This document shows, in pieces, positions 37,517 through 45,999 of a stretch of 64,000 bases of DNA (positions are counted from its first letter, which is position 1; every line of letters begins with the position of its first letter). The position numbers were made by a program, and so were the translations under genes. The notes beneath the pieces were generated by a model. The model did no database searches and was not told the origin of the DNA. It saw only the letters and a list, made by a program, of their open reading frames with translations. Where the stretch lies: assembly GCA_020061465.1 (NCBI GenBank), contig JAGUYG010000027.1, positions 1 through 64,000 on the forward strand, read 5' to 3'. The DNA comes from Ignavibacteriales bacterium (GTDB taxonomy: Bacteria > Bacteroidota > Ignavibacteria > Ignavibacteriales > Ignavibacteriaceae).

Positions 37517-38533
37517 ATGACTATACTTAAGAATCACTCGCTTAAATCATATAACACATTTCATGTTGACGCTTCAGCCGATGAATTCATCGAAATTCAG
37601 CACAAAGATGAATTAAAAGAAATTCTTTTATCCAAAGAATACCGGAATAAATCAAAATTTATTTTAGGCGGAGGCAGCAATATCTTATTAACAAAAAACT
37701 TAACTGATTTGGTGCTAAAAATATCAATTGGCGGAATTGAAGTTATTGATGAAAGCAGCAAACACATAAATATCCGTGCTGGGGCTGGAGTAGTCTGGCA
37801 TGATTTGGTATTATTTTCTGTAGAGAGAAACTTAGGCGGAATTGAAAACTTATCTTTAATTCCGGGTACGGTTGGTGCAGCACCAATTCAGAATATAGGT
37901 GCGTATGGACAGGAATTATCCGATACGTTTGTTAATCTCGAAGGATTTTATATAGAAAGCGGCAGCTACAAAATTTTTGATAAGCAAGAATGTCATTTTG
38001 ATTATCGCAACAGCATTTTCAAACGCGAATTAAAAGGAAAGTTTGTTATCACTTACGTAACAATTAGCTTAAGTAAAAATTCTGCGGTAAACATAAATTA
38101 TGGTTCAATCAAATCTGAATTAAAAAATTTGGGAATTGATGCTCCGACCGTTAAAGATGTAAGCAACGTTATAATTAAGATTAGAAGAAGCAAGCTGCCC
38201 GATCCCGGTGAATTGGGCAATGCAGGAAGTTTCTTTAAGAATCCTGAAGTAAGTGTGGAGCGGTTAGCGGAATTAAAGGATAAGTGTCCGGATATAATTA
38301 CATTCCCCGGCAGCAGTGATAAAGTGAAAATTCCGGCAGCTTGGCTAATTGAAAAATGTGGATGGAAGGGTAAACGCATTGGAGATACAGGCTCTCATTC
38401 AAAGCAGGCGCTCGTGATAGTTAATTATGGAAATGCCACCGGTGCTGAGATTTTAAATTTTGCGAGCGAAATAAAGAAGAGCGTTATGGATGAATTTGAT
38501 ATCCTTCTTGAAGAAGAAGTTAATATTGTGTGA
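37517..38533 (+). CDS. murB: UDP-N-acetylenolpyruvoylglucosamine reductase
   Basis: This 338-residue FAD enzyme carries out the second committed step of peptidoglycan precursor synthesis. It shows the FAD-binding FILGGGSNILL, SLIPGTVGAAPIQNIGAYGQE and GNAGSFFKNP, followed by SHSKQALVIVN. Length and the FDYRNSIFK segment indicate the type I (Escherichia coli-like) MurB. The first ATG after a TTG was chosen. The bcp gene follows after about 80 bp. Confidence 0.95.
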   Translation: MTILKNHSLKSYNTFHVDASADEFIEIQHKDELKEILLSKEYRNKSKFILGGGSNILLTKNLTDLVLKISIGGIEVIDESSKHINIRAGAGVVWHDLVLFSVERNLGGIENLSLIPGTVGAAPIQNIGAYGQELSDTFVNLEGFYIESGSYKIFDKQECHFDYRNSIFKRELKGKFVITYVTISLSKNSAVNINYGSIKSELKNLGIDAPTVKDVSNVIIKIRRSKLPDPGELGNAGSFFKNPEVSVERLAELKDKCPDIITFPGSSDKVKIPAAWLIEKCGWKGKRIGDTGSHSKQALVIVNYGNATGAEILNFASEIKKSVMDEFDILLEEEVNIV

Positions 38534-38612
38534 TTAAAATTCTTCAACAAAAAGCTTTTCTTGAATGTACTTTCTCATTTAGGTAAGTTTGAGCAGCAAT
38601 AAAAGGAATATT

Positions 38613-39071
38613 ATGATCAACGAAGGCAAAAAAGCCCCCGCATTCAAGTTGAAAGATCAGTACGGCAAGACCGTTTCATTGAATGATTATAACGGACAAA
38701 ATGTTGTTCTATATTTTTATCCGAAGGACGATACATCCGGCTGCACAAAAGAGGCTTGCAGCTTTCGAGATGAATTTCCGGCTTTTAACAAATTGAATGC
38801 TGTTATTTTGGGCGTAAGTCCGGATACTGTGTCATCTCATAAAAAATTTGCTGACAAGTATAATCTGCCTTTCACATTATTAGCCGATGAGGAGAAAGAG
38901 GTCGTGCAGAAGTATGGTGTATGGAAAGAAAAGAGCATGTACGGGAGAAAATATATGGGAGTTGAACGGACTACATTTGTAATAGACGGACAGGGTATAA
39001 TCAAAAAAATCTTTCCGAAGGTAAAAGTTGACGGACACACTTCTGAAGTTGCTGAAGCCTTAAAAAATTGA
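38613..39071 (+). CDS. bcp: Thioredoxin-dependent thiol peroxidase, BCP type
   Basis: This 152-residue atypical 2-Cys peroxiredoxin has SGCTKEACSFRD, giving peroxidatic cysteine 44 and resolving cysteine 49. PKDDTSG precedes it and MGVERTTFVI follows. It reduces organic and hydrogen peroxides at the cost of thioredoxin. The ATG behind AAAAGGA was preferred to an upstream TTG. It lies 10 bp before the pterin genes and may be co-transcribed with them. Confidence 0.95.
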   Translation: MINEGKKAPAFKLKDQYGKTVSLNDYNGQNVVLYFYPKDDTSGCTKEACSFRDEFPAFNKLNAVILGVSPDTVSSHKKFADKYNLPFTLLADEEKEVVQKYGVWKEKSMYGRKYMGVERTTFVIDGQGIIKKIFPKVKVDGHTSEVAEALKN

Positions 39072-39081
39072 AAGCATTAGT

Positions 39082-39489
39082 ATGGTCTTCGTAACCCGAC
39101 GCGAAACATTCAGCGCTGCACATCGTTTATTCAATCCTGATTTAACCGATGAAGAAAATGAAAAAATTTTCGGCAAATGCAGCAATCCAAACTGGCATGG
39201 ACATAATTATGTTTTGGAGGTTGTGGTTGCAGGTGAAATTAATCCTGAAACAGGATTTGTAATAGACGTAAAGGAATTGAAAGAGATTATTAACAAATAT
39301 GTTATATCGAAAGTTGATCATAAAAACTTAAACATAGATACGGATTTTATGAGAGGTATTATACCTTCTGCTGAAAATATAGCTGTTGCAATTTGGAATC
39401 AGATAAAGGACAGAATTCCTTATGGAAAATTGTATTCGGTGAAATTATCAGAAACTGAAAACAACTTTTTTGAATATAGAGGAGAATAA
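39082..39489 (+). CDS. 6-pyruvoyl-tetrahydropterin synthase, animal-like type
   Basis: This 135-residue zinc enzyme has zinc ligands His14, His39 and His41, catalytic Cys33, and the Asp79-His80 pair in VDHKNLN. The segment [14 protein letters not shown] has five residues between the cysteine and HGH, as in animal 6-pyruvoyl-tetrahydropterin synthase. Classical QueD has three. The [10 protein letters not shown] and AVAIWNQIK parts also follow the animal enzyme. It should convert dihydroneopterin triphosphate to 6-pyruvoyl-tetrahydropterin. GTP cyclohydrolase I follows 2 bp later. QueD (queuosine) is the alternative, but no other queuosine gene is here. Confidence 0.85.
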   Translation: MVFVTRRETFSAAHRLFNPDLTDEENEKIFGKCSNPNWHGHNYVLEVVVAGEINPETGFVIDVKELKEIINKYVISKVDHKNLNIDTDFMRGIIPSAENIAVAIWNQIKDRIPYGKLYSVKLSETENNFFEYRGE

Positions 39490-39491
39490 TT

Positions 39492-40058
39492 TTGAAGCCA
39501 AAAGAAATAGAATCATTAATTAATAAATTATTAATTGAAATTGGAGAAGATCCCCAAAGAGAAGGATTATCTGAAACTCCAAAACGGGTTGCACAATCAT
39601 ATAAATTTTTAATGTCAGGTTACGGCAAGGATATTAAAAAAATTTTAAATGATGCAATCTTCAAAGAGAAGTATGATGAAATGGTTCTTGTAAAAAATAT
39701 CGATTTCTACAGCATTTGTGAACATCACATGCTGCCGTTCTATGGAAAGGTTCACATTGCATACATACCCAACGGTAAAATTGTTGGGCTTAGCAAAATA
39801 CCCAGGATCGTAGAGGTATTTGCGCGCAGATTGCAGGTGCAAGAGAGAATGACCCAGCAGATAGCAGACACGCTTAATAATTTTCTTGAGCCGCAAGGTG
39901 TTGCGGTAGTTTCTGAAGCCTTTCACATGTGCATGATGATGAGAGGTGTTGAAAAACAAAACTCATCGGCTACGGCAAGTGCAATGCACGGTATCTTTAA
40001 AGAAGATGCAAGAACAAGGAGCGAATTTTTAAATCTTATAGCTACACAAAATTTATGA
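39492..40058 (+). CDS. folE: GTP cyclohydrolase I
   Basis: This 188-residue enzyme turns GTP into dihydroneopterin triphosphate. The zinc site is [12 protein letters not shown] (Cys76, His79) together with FHMCMMMRG (Cys147). [20 protein letters not shown] is the usual helix-strand block ([22 protein letters not shown]). The start is TTG, two bases after the preceding gene, and the stop overlaps the SDR start by 4 bp. The tight arrangement places it between the synthase and the reductase of a biopterin-type route; it could serve folate as well. Confidence 0.95.
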   Translation: MKPKEIESLINKLLIEIGEDPQREGLSETPKRVAQSYKFLMSGYGKDIKKILNDAIFKEKYDEMVLVKNIDFYSICEHHMLPFYGKVHIAYIPNGKIVGLSKIPRIVEVFARRLQVQERMTQQIADTLNNFLEPQGVAVVSEAFHMCMMMRGVEKQNSSATASAMHGIFKEDARTRSEFLNLIATQNL

Positions 40059-40774
40059 CGGAAAACAATAATTCTGTAATATGGATTACCGGAGCTAGTT
40101 CCGGCATTGGTAAAGCAGTTTCGAAAGAATTTGCTCGCACCGGTTCTAAAGTTTTTGCCTCTGCAAGACGAGTGACCGAATTAGAAAGATTAAATTCAGA
40201 ATTGAAAAAAGAAAATCTTAATATTGAAGTTATGCCATGCAATATGGCTTCTTCTGCAAACGTAGATCAAACCGTAAAAAAAATTTTAAGTACAAACTAT
40301 ATAGATTGCCTTGTTAATAACGCAGGCATCACCTCGTTTAAGAAAGCCGAAAATAATTCAATAAATGAGATTGATGATATAATTCATACAAACCTTCTCG
40401 GGTCCATTTATGCTATTAAAAATGTGCTACCGGGTATGATAAAAAAGGGAAGCGGAACAATAATAAATATTATGTCTGTTGTAACAAAGAAAGTCTTTAC
40501 CAATAGCAGTGCATATGCTGCATCAAAGCTCGGTTTGTTAGCTTATACCGAGGTGCTGCGGGAGGAAGTAAGAAAGCACAATATCAGAGTTATAAATATA
40601 ATTCCAGGGGCAACTTTTACACCTATGTGGACTTCTGAAGTTAGAAAAGAAAAAGGTGAAAGGATGATGAATCCCGAAGATGTAGCTCAGGTAGTTGTTT
40701 GGGCGTATCTGCAGCGAGGAACGATGGTTAGTGAAGAAATAGTATTAAGACCGATAACAGGAGATTTAGAATAA
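40055..40774 (+). CDS. Sepiapterin-reductase-like short-chain dehydrogenase
   Basis: This 239-residue SDR has the cofactor motif GASSGIG at residues 13-19, NNAG at 88-91 and the catalytic set Ser141, Tyr154, Lys158. The arginine after the second strand favours NADPH. The C-terminal half ([30 protein letters not shown]) resembles what I remember of the Chlorobium tepidum sepiapterin reductase. Overlap with the cyclohydrolase gene supports a role reducing 6-pyruvoyl-tetrahydropterin. Without context it would only be a generic SDR. A terminator follows. Confidence 0.78.
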   Translation: MTENNNSVIWITGASSGIGKAVSKEFARTGSKVFASARRVTELERLNSELKKENLNIEVMPCNMASSANVDQTVKKILSTNYIDCLVNNAGITSFKKAENNSINEIDDIIHTNLLGSIYAIKNVLPGMIKKGSGTIINIMSVVTKKVFTNSSAYAASKLGLLAYTEVLREEVRKHNIRVINIIPGATFTPMWTSEVRKEKGERMMNPEDVAQVVVWAYLQRGTMVSEEIVLRPITGDLE

Positions 40775-40788
40775 CAGTTGATTTTAAA

Positions 40789-40813
40789 AAAAGCCGGAAG
40801 TAATCCGGCTTTT
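40789..40813. terminator. Bidirectional intrinsic terminator
   Basis: AAAAGCCGGA and TCCGGCTTTT form a perfect 10-bp stem around the loop AGTAA, with further A residues on the left and T on the right. It lies between the converging SDR gene and the Spy-like gene and can end both transcripts. Confidence 0.9.
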
Positions 40814-40836
40814 ATGAAAATAATGGTTTTTATTGT

Positions 40837-41340
40837 TTACCAGCCTCCCCTAAAACCACGTCCATAGCCTTGTCCAAAACCAAAATCGCATCTACCGCCT
40901 TTCCTGCCGAAGCCAAAAGGTTGATCACGCCAAATTTCTTTCTGTTCATCGGTTAATATTTCATAAACGTCCATTCTATGGTTTGCGGCAGTTAGAGCAA
41001 TTTCAGCTTTAATCTTGTTAACTTTTTCTACAGCCGCAGTAACATTCTTTCTATTATAGTCTTTTGAACCTTTAAGTTCTCTTAGAGCAATCTGACTTTT
41101 TTGGAGGTCTGCCCTCAAGTCAACCATTTTAGTTTGATGTTTGGTTCTTAACTCGGCAATTTTATCTTTTTGTGCGTCGGTCAGATTTAATCGTTCGATA
41201 AGAGGAGTTTTATCGAATCCCCAACCCGGACCAATGCCGGGTCCCATACCTATTCTATTTTTTCTGGGTTGTCCAAAGGCATCTGTTAAACTTAATGATG
41301 CTATAACTAAAATGAGAAGAACTACTGATAACTTTTTCAT
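40837..41340 (-). CDS. Spy/CpxP-like periplasmic LTxxQ protein
   Basis: This 167-residue exported protein has a signal peptide (1-23, ending TDAFG), a helical central part with LNLTDAQKDKIAELRTKHQ and VYEILTDEQKEIWRD, and a glycine/aromatic-rich tail with several GFG and RG units. LTxxQ proteins are periplasmic chaperones or metal-stress sensors. It is divergent from an ECF sigma gene that has another Spy-like gene in its own operon. Confidence 0.8.
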   Translation of the reverse strand: MKKLSVVLLILVIASLSLTDAFGQPRKNRIGMGPGIGPGWGFDKTPLIERLNLTDAQKDKIAELRTKHQTKMVDLRADLQKSQIALRELKGSKDYNRKNVTAAVEKVNKIKAEIALTAANHRMDVYEILTDEQKEIWRDQPFGFGRKGGRCDFGFGQGYGRGFRGGW

Positions 41341-41467
41341 TTTACTGCTCCTTTATTGATTTTTGATTTTGACCTTTTGACATGAGGTTGCTAATTTTGG
41401 TTTAAATATTTTTAATTAAACCACATTTGTCCGGCTTTTGTCAAACACTTTGAATAATACGGATATT

Positions 41468-42019
41468 ATGCCTGAACAGGATAACGATTTTGATCTAATA
41501 CAAAGGTTCCTTGCCGGAGATGAAGCAGCTTTCAATAAAATTGTTTCTAAGTACCAGCAAAAAATTTATTGGCATGCACGCAGAATGGTAGGAAATCATA
41601 TTGATGCCGACGAAATAGTTCAGGAGGTTTTACTTGTTCTTTATAAAAAATTGGCAAGCTTTAAATTTAAGTCTTCTTTATATACCTGGATTTATAAAAT
41701 TACCTCTACGCGAAGCTTAAATTTATTACGTCAAAGAAAAGTTAAAGAATTCTTTTCTTTTGAAGATTCGGAAGACCATGATATTTCAGGCGGGCAGGAT
41801 ATAGTTGCAACACTCGAGTCTAAAGAAAAAATTGAAAAGCTTGAGAGAGTTCTGAAAACACTGCCGGCAAAGCAGCGCGAAGTATTTATATTAAGACATT
41901 TTGATGAACTATCTTATGAGGAAATATCCGCAATTACCGGCAAAAGTGTCGGAGGCTTAAAAGCAAATTATTTTCATGCATTCAAAAAAATTAATGATCT
42001 GATGAATAACAATGACTAA
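41468..42019 (+). CDS. ECF RNA polymerase sigma factor
   Basis: This 183-residue extracytoplasmic-function sigma factor has region 2 with WHARRMVGNHIDADEIVQEV and region 4 with LPAKQREVFILRHFDELSYEE and a helix-turn-helix GKSVGGLKANYFHAFK. The frame can begin at a TTG at 41438; the ATG here is equally plausible, and neither has a strong ribosome site. It overlaps the anti-sigma gene by 8 bp. Confidence 0.92.
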   Translation: MPEQDNDFDLIQRFLAGDEAAFNKIVSKYQQKIYWHARRMVGNHIDADEIVQEVLLVLYKKLASFKFKSSLYTWIYKITSTRSLNLLRQRKVKEFFSFEDSEDHDISGGQDIVATLESKEKIEKLERVLKTLPAKQREVFILRHFDELSYEEISAITGKSVGGLKANYFHAFKKINDLMNNND

Positions 42020-42617
42020 TCAAGAAAAAATAATACGTTACTTGGACGGCACTTTGGACAGTACCGATATTGAAGCCGTCAAAGCAGAGATAGAGAAATC
42101 CACCGCTTTACGGAAAGAATATGAAAGACTGCTAAGTCTGAAAAAAAGATTAAAGAAGCTTTCCGAAGTAGAAGCTGATCCGGATTATTTTATTAATCTG
42201 CTGCCGAGATTCAGAGAAAGAATTAATCAGAAGAAAAAGAAATCCTTCTTACCTGCTTATGCTTTAGGTACCGTCCTTACTGCTCTAATTATATTTGCAG
42301 CAGTAGTTTTTCTTAATGATTCTGATTCTACACTTAATCTGATTGAAATTTCTGCACAGCTCGAAGATAATGAACTTGAATCGATTTTAGTTTATTATTC
42401 TAATGGCAATACTTATTCGATTGATGATGAGGAGGACGGCTCAGAACTATTTTTAAGTGAATTATTTAACGGAGACAATAATTCGATTGATATGGAGGCA
42501 TTAAAAACATTGTCTCTCAAATATGCAATTGATGATGTTCTGGAGGATGTAAGCGATCAGGAAGCTGACTTAATTGTAAATGAAATTTCAAACAAAAATA
42601 TTTTAATGAGTAATTAA
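42012..42617 (+). CDS. Membrane anti-sigma factor
   Basis: This 201-residue protein has a cytoplasmic N-terminal segment (1-75) with the pattern YLDGTLDSTDIEAVKAEI seen in anti-sigma factors, one membrane helix (about 78-101), and an acidic extracytoplasmic part. No zinc motif (HxxxCxxC) is present, so it is a zinc-free type. It overlaps the sigma gene by 8 bp and is followed 1 bp later by a Spy-like gene, forming a sensor-transducer unit. Confidence 0.82.
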   Translation: MTNQEKIIRYLDGTLDSTDIEAVKAEIEKSTALRKEYERLLSLKKRLKKLSEVEADPDYFINLLPRFRERINQKKKKSFLPAYALGTVLTALIIFAAVVFLNDSDSTLNLIEISAQLEDNELESILVYYSNGNTYSIDDEEDGSELFLSELFNGDNNSIDMEALKTLSLKYAIDDVLEDVSDQEADLIVNEISNKNILMSN

Positions 42618-42618
42618 T

Positions 42619-43092
42619 ATGAAACCGCTAATATATAGTGCTCTTATTCTGTTTCTCCTGCCGGCTCTGGTTTATGCACAAATGGAACATAGACGATTTG
42701 GAGGGGCAGTTGCAAAAATTGAGGAGTTAGAAAAGCTGAAATTAGTAGAAGCTTTAAATCTCGATGAAGAAACGACACTAAAATTTTTTTCCAGACGGGC
42801 AGAACACAGAGATAGAATGAAAAAACTGCTTCAAAGCTCGGATGACAAACTTGCCGATATGGAGGCTGCATTAAAACAAAGTTCGCAAAAGAAAGACGAA
42901 GAGTTCCAGAAGCTGCTTAAAGAATACTTGTCCATTGAGGAAAAAATTGCCCAAGAACGAACTCAATTTTTAACATCACTATCCGATATTCTGCCGAACG
43001 AAAAAATTATTACCTTCATTGTATTTGAAAAAAAATTCCGGGAAGAAGTTAGGGAAATATTGATGCGCGAAAGAGGAAAACGCAGAAGATAA
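42619..43092 (+). CDS. Periplasmic Spy/CnrX-like helical protein
   Basis: This 157-residue protein has a signal peptide (1-20, ending VYAQ), then long amphipathic helices with a VEALNLDEETTLKFFSRR start and highly charged KKLLQSSDDKL and EYLSIEEKIAQERTQF segments. Architecture and position behind an anti-sigma gene recall the metal-sensor CnrX or chaperone CpxP group. It could present a signal to the anti-sigma factor. The family relation is by pattern, not strong motifs. Confidence 0.65.
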   Translation: MKPLIYSALILFLLPALVYAQMEHRRFGGAVAKIEELEKLKLVEALNLDEETTLKFFSRRAEHRDRMKKLLQSSDDKLADMEAALKQSSQKKDEEFQKLLKEYLSIEEKIAQERTQFLTSLSDILPNEKIITFIVFEKKFREEVREILMRERGKRRR

Positions 43093-43168
43093 TCCCGACG
43101 GCTTGGGGTAATATTTTTCAAATGGGTTGATTTTATAAACCTGCCTATATATTTTTACACACAATTTT

Positions 43169-43255
43169 GCGGAAGTGGTGAAATTGGTATACACGCTATC
43201 TTGAGGGGGTAGTGCCAGAATTGGCGTACGGGTTCGAGTCCCGTCTTCCGCACCA
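43169..43255 (+). tRNA. tRNA-Leu (anticodon GAG)
   Basis: An 87-nt tRNA including encoded CCA. Acceptor arms GCGGAAG and CTTCCGC pair perfectly. The anticodon stem CTATC/GGTAG encloses TTGAGGG, giving GAG. A long variable arm is present, as expected for leucine, and GGTTCGAGTC forms the T arm. It is followed by a T tract and the TPR gene. Confidence 0.97.
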
Positions 43256-43295
43256 TTTTTTTAACCAATCATAAATTAAAAAAAGGAAGATACTG

Positions 43296-44060
43296 ATGAA
43301 ATTAATATCAAGCGTCTCATTTTACCTGCTCTTCATGCTCTTTATGGTTAATGCGTCTTTTGCTCAGGATATGAATCCGGAAGCGGGAAAGTTGTATAAT
43401 GAGGGAAATAAACAACTGAAAGCCGGTAACTTTGAGGGAGCCATTGATAACTACAATAAGGCGCTCAAAATTGAAGAAGACTATAGAATTTATTATCAGA
43501 GAGGAGTTGCGCTAAAGAAAGCCGGTAAGCTTGAAGATTCAAAAGATTCATACGAAGCTTGTGTAAAATTGAATCCCGACTTCGAAGCAGGTTATAATGC
43601 GCTTGGCGGCGCCTATTTTTCGATGGGAAAATATACGGACGCAATTAATAATTTTGAGAAAGTGCTTCAAACAAGCAAGAATAACAACATCAAAGCTACC
43701 GTTAAAAAGAACCTTTCGCTCGCTTATGCCAAATTAGGTAATGAAGCAATTGCAAACGGAAATTCGAAGCAAGCTATTGAATATCTTAATAAAGCCGTTG
43801 AAAATAACAATTACGATGCAGCATATCTTTCATTAGCTAAGCTTTACTCGGAATTAGGCGAAGATGATAAATGTCTTCAAGCTGCCGAAAATGCTCTTAA
43901 GTATAGAACCGGTATTAGTAAAGGCGGTCCTTATTATTACATGGGCGTTGCTTATAAGCATAAAGGCGATAGTGCTAAAGCAAAAGAAATGTTTAACCAG
44001 GCTAAGGCAGACGCCACTTACAGAAAATTAGTTGAATACGAATTGAGCCTCTTAAAGTAA
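43296..44060 (+). CDS. Exported tetratricopeptide-repeat protein
   Basis: This 254-residue protein has a signal peptide (1-23, ending SFAQ) and five to six TPR units, for example NEGNKQLKAGNFEGAIDNY, AGYNALGGAYFSMGKYTDAI and YYYMGVAYKHKGDSAKAKEM. It should act as a periplasmic protein-interaction scaffold. A terminator follows its stop, so it forms a separate transcript. Confidence 0.85.
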   Translation: MKLISSVSFYLLFMLFMVNASFAQDMNPEAGKLYNEGNKQLKAGNFEGAIDNYNKALKIEEDYRIYYQRGVALKKAGKLEDSKDSYEACVKLNPDFEAGYNALGGAYFSMGKYTDAINNFEKVLQTSKNNNIKATVKKNLSLAYAKLGNEAIANGNSKQAIEYLNKAVENNNYDAAYLSLAKLYSELGEDDKCLQAAENALKYRTGISKGGPYYYMGVAYKHKGDSAKAKEMFNQAKADATYRKLVEYELSLLK

Positions 44061-44079
44061 TCTTAATATTCTTCATGTG

Positions 44080-44104
44080 AACCCCCGCTATGCGGGGTTT
44101 TTTA
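44080..44104 (+). terminator. Intrinsic terminator after the TPR gene
   Basis: CCCCGC and GCGGGG pair around the loop TAT, extended by AA/TT, and are followed by TTTTTT. This is a classic terminator. It overlaps the longest open frame of the next gene, which is evidence that the next gene starts further downstream. Confidence 0.92.
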
Positions 44105-44149
44105 TATCTGCACGTGATTTATCATACAAAATGTATTGAAGGAAATAAA

Positions 44150-44809
44150 TTGACGTATCAGCAATTGGAAAAAATTTCCAGCCAATCCTTTGGGGAAATT
44201 AAACTTTTAGCTTTAATCTCATCTGCCGCAGCTTTAAGAAGAGAGAAAGATCTTAACAAGGCGTTAAGCTTTTACAAGAATAAAAATTTTAGTGGTAAAA
44301 AAGCTTACGAGGCATTGCTTCAAACATATCTTTTCGCAGGATTTCCTTCCGCACTTTATTCATTAAAAATTTTATCGGGCTATTTTCGACTTGATGAAAA
44401 AATCAAAAGTAAATCTAAAGATAACGAGTTTAATATCGTCGGTGTTCGAAATTGCAAAAAAATATACGGAGCAAAATTCAACAAGCTGATAAAAAACGTA
44501 ACTGAGTTCTCCCCGGATTTGGCAGATTGGTTGCTCACCGAAGGATATGGTAAGGTGTTGAGCAGAAAGGGACTTTCATTAAAGCATCGAGAACTTTTAA
44601 CCATCTCAATACTTACTTCGCTTAAATATGATGCTCAGCTTTATTCACACATTAATGGTGCTGTCCGTTTAAAGATAAACATGGAGGACATTGAGCAAAC
44701 AATTCAAAACCTCACAGTATTTAACAAACCCGATATTGTTAATTTCGGAATGAAAGTATTTAGCCGGTATATTAGTCAAAACGATAAACAAAAAATCCAA
44801 CTGATATAA
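44150..44809 (+). CDS. Carboxymuconolactone-decarboxylase-like protein
   Basis: This 219-residue alpha-helical protein of the CMD/AhpD-like fold has the C-terminal core HRELLTISILTSL followed by QLYSHINGAVRL and MEDIEQTIQNL. No CxxC pair is present, so it is not an AhpD peroxidase. The start is TTG behind GAAGGA; the longer frame begins inside the upstream terminator and is rejected. Its stop is immediately followed by a MITE-like element. The substrate is unknown. Confidence 0.72.
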   Translation: MTYQQLEKISSQSFGEIKLLALISSAAALRREKDLNKALSFYKNKNFSGKKAYEALLQTYLFAGFPSALYSLKILSGYFRLDEKIKSKSKDNEFNIVGVRNCKKIYGAKFNKLIKNVTEFSPDLADWLLTEGYGKVLSRKGLSLKHRELLTISILTSLKYDAQLYSHINGAVRLKINMEDIEQTIQNLTVFNKPDIVNFGMKVFSRYISQNDKQKIQLI

Positions 44810-45092
44810 GTAACGGCTTATAAGTTATGTTACGCAAAATTTAGAAAAAATTAGTTTAAGTCTGTTCCTCAGCTATGAGAGCTGTAATGTTTTATGGTTG
44901 TAAAGACGGGGCATCCCGACCAAAGGTTCTTTAGGAAAAGCATTCGGGACAAGTTACCCCGTCCCTACGCTCGTAATTTCAAATAAATTCGTATAAATCG
45001 AATTGACGAATTCGGATAACTCTGTTACAATACAAAATCATCAATTGGTCGTGCAGTTCATTTTTTGCGTAACATAAGTAATAAGTTATTAC
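44810..45092. mobile_element. MITE-like element, 283 bp
   Basis: The outer 30 bases of the left end (44810-44839) match the reverse complement of the right end (45063-45092) at 25 of 30 positions. The inner 15 bases, TTATGTTACGCAAAA, are identical. Inside lies a stem built from GACGGGGCATCCCGA (44905-44919) and TCGGGACAAGTTACCCCGTC (44944-44963). It has no coding capacity. It abuts the stop codon of the CMD-like gene. A MITE mobilised in trans, or a degenerate insertion sequence, fits best. Confidence 0.65.
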
Positions 45093-45151
45093 CTTGACAT
45101 AATGAAACTCAATCAGATATATTTAACATAAAAATATTACTAAATAATCAT

Positions 45152-45999
45152 TTGATTATTAGCAATTACCATTCAGTATTGGATTCGCTTCAAGGAGTAA
45201 TAACTCACCGGTTTTCTTTTGCATTTCTGCTTGCATCTCTTATTGCTGTCTTCTCTCTATTCATAAAGGCACTTACAAAACGCGGTGCAGCAGCAACTTT
45301 TATTTTCGCAATAATAATTTTTGGTTTTGGTGGCTGGAAGTGGACAATTCCGATTGTTACTTTTTTTCTTTCATCAAGCTTGCTTACAAGAATACGAATG
45401 TTAAAGAATAAAGATGTTGAAACTTATTTCGAAAAAACCGGAGCCAGAGATGAATACCAGGTAATTGCGAACGGTGGTGTTTGTTTTCTGCTTGTTATAA
45501 TAAACGAATTTTTTCCTTCCGAACTTTTTTATTTAATGTTGTCTCAACTTTAGCAGTGGTTTGTGCGGATACATGGGCAACCGAGATTGGAACGATGGGA
45601 AAATTTAAAACCATAGACGTACTTTCATTACATCGGGTGGAACAAGGAACTTCCGGCGGAGTATCATTAGCCGGTTGTACCGGAACTATTCTTGGTGCTG
45701 CGGTAATTTCTTTTTCAGCGTTATATTGGATTACATTTAATCATTTATCATTCATACTTTTAATATTGATTGCAGGATTTGCCGGCAGCATTCTCGACAG
45801 CGTTTTAGGGACATCAATACAAACTCAATTTAGATGCAATGTTTGTAAAAAAAATGTTGAAGCAAAAATTCATTGCGGTAACCTTACAACAAAAATAAAA
45901 GGCATCAAATGGATAAGTAATGATGCTGTAAATTTCGCAGCGTCGCTCTGCGGTGCTATATTTGGAATAATCATTTTTGAAATTTTGAGTTTTAAATGA
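45152..45999 (+). pseudogene. DUF92 membrane protein, broken by a frameshift
   Basis: Two overlapping frames together make one DUF92 protein of about 280 residues. The first (45152-45553) carries the N-terminal membrane helices and GARDEYQVIANGGV. The second begins around the shift and carries VCADTWATEIGTMGKF, the family signature RVEQGTSGGVSLAG, and DSVLGTSIQTQFRCNVC with a late NDAVNF. A minus-one shift at the T6 run 45525-45530 (CTTTTTTAT) joins them smoothly. This may be a true pseudogene, a sequencing error in a homopolymer, or slippage. The start is TTG. The 3' end overlaps the TPR gene by 4 bp. Confidence 0.8.

Noticed and set aside
44090-44149. Longer N-terminus for the carboxymuconolactone-decarboxylase-like protein.
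   Set aside because: The upstream ATG lies inside the terminator stem of the previous gene, while the TTG at 44150 has a good ribosome site.
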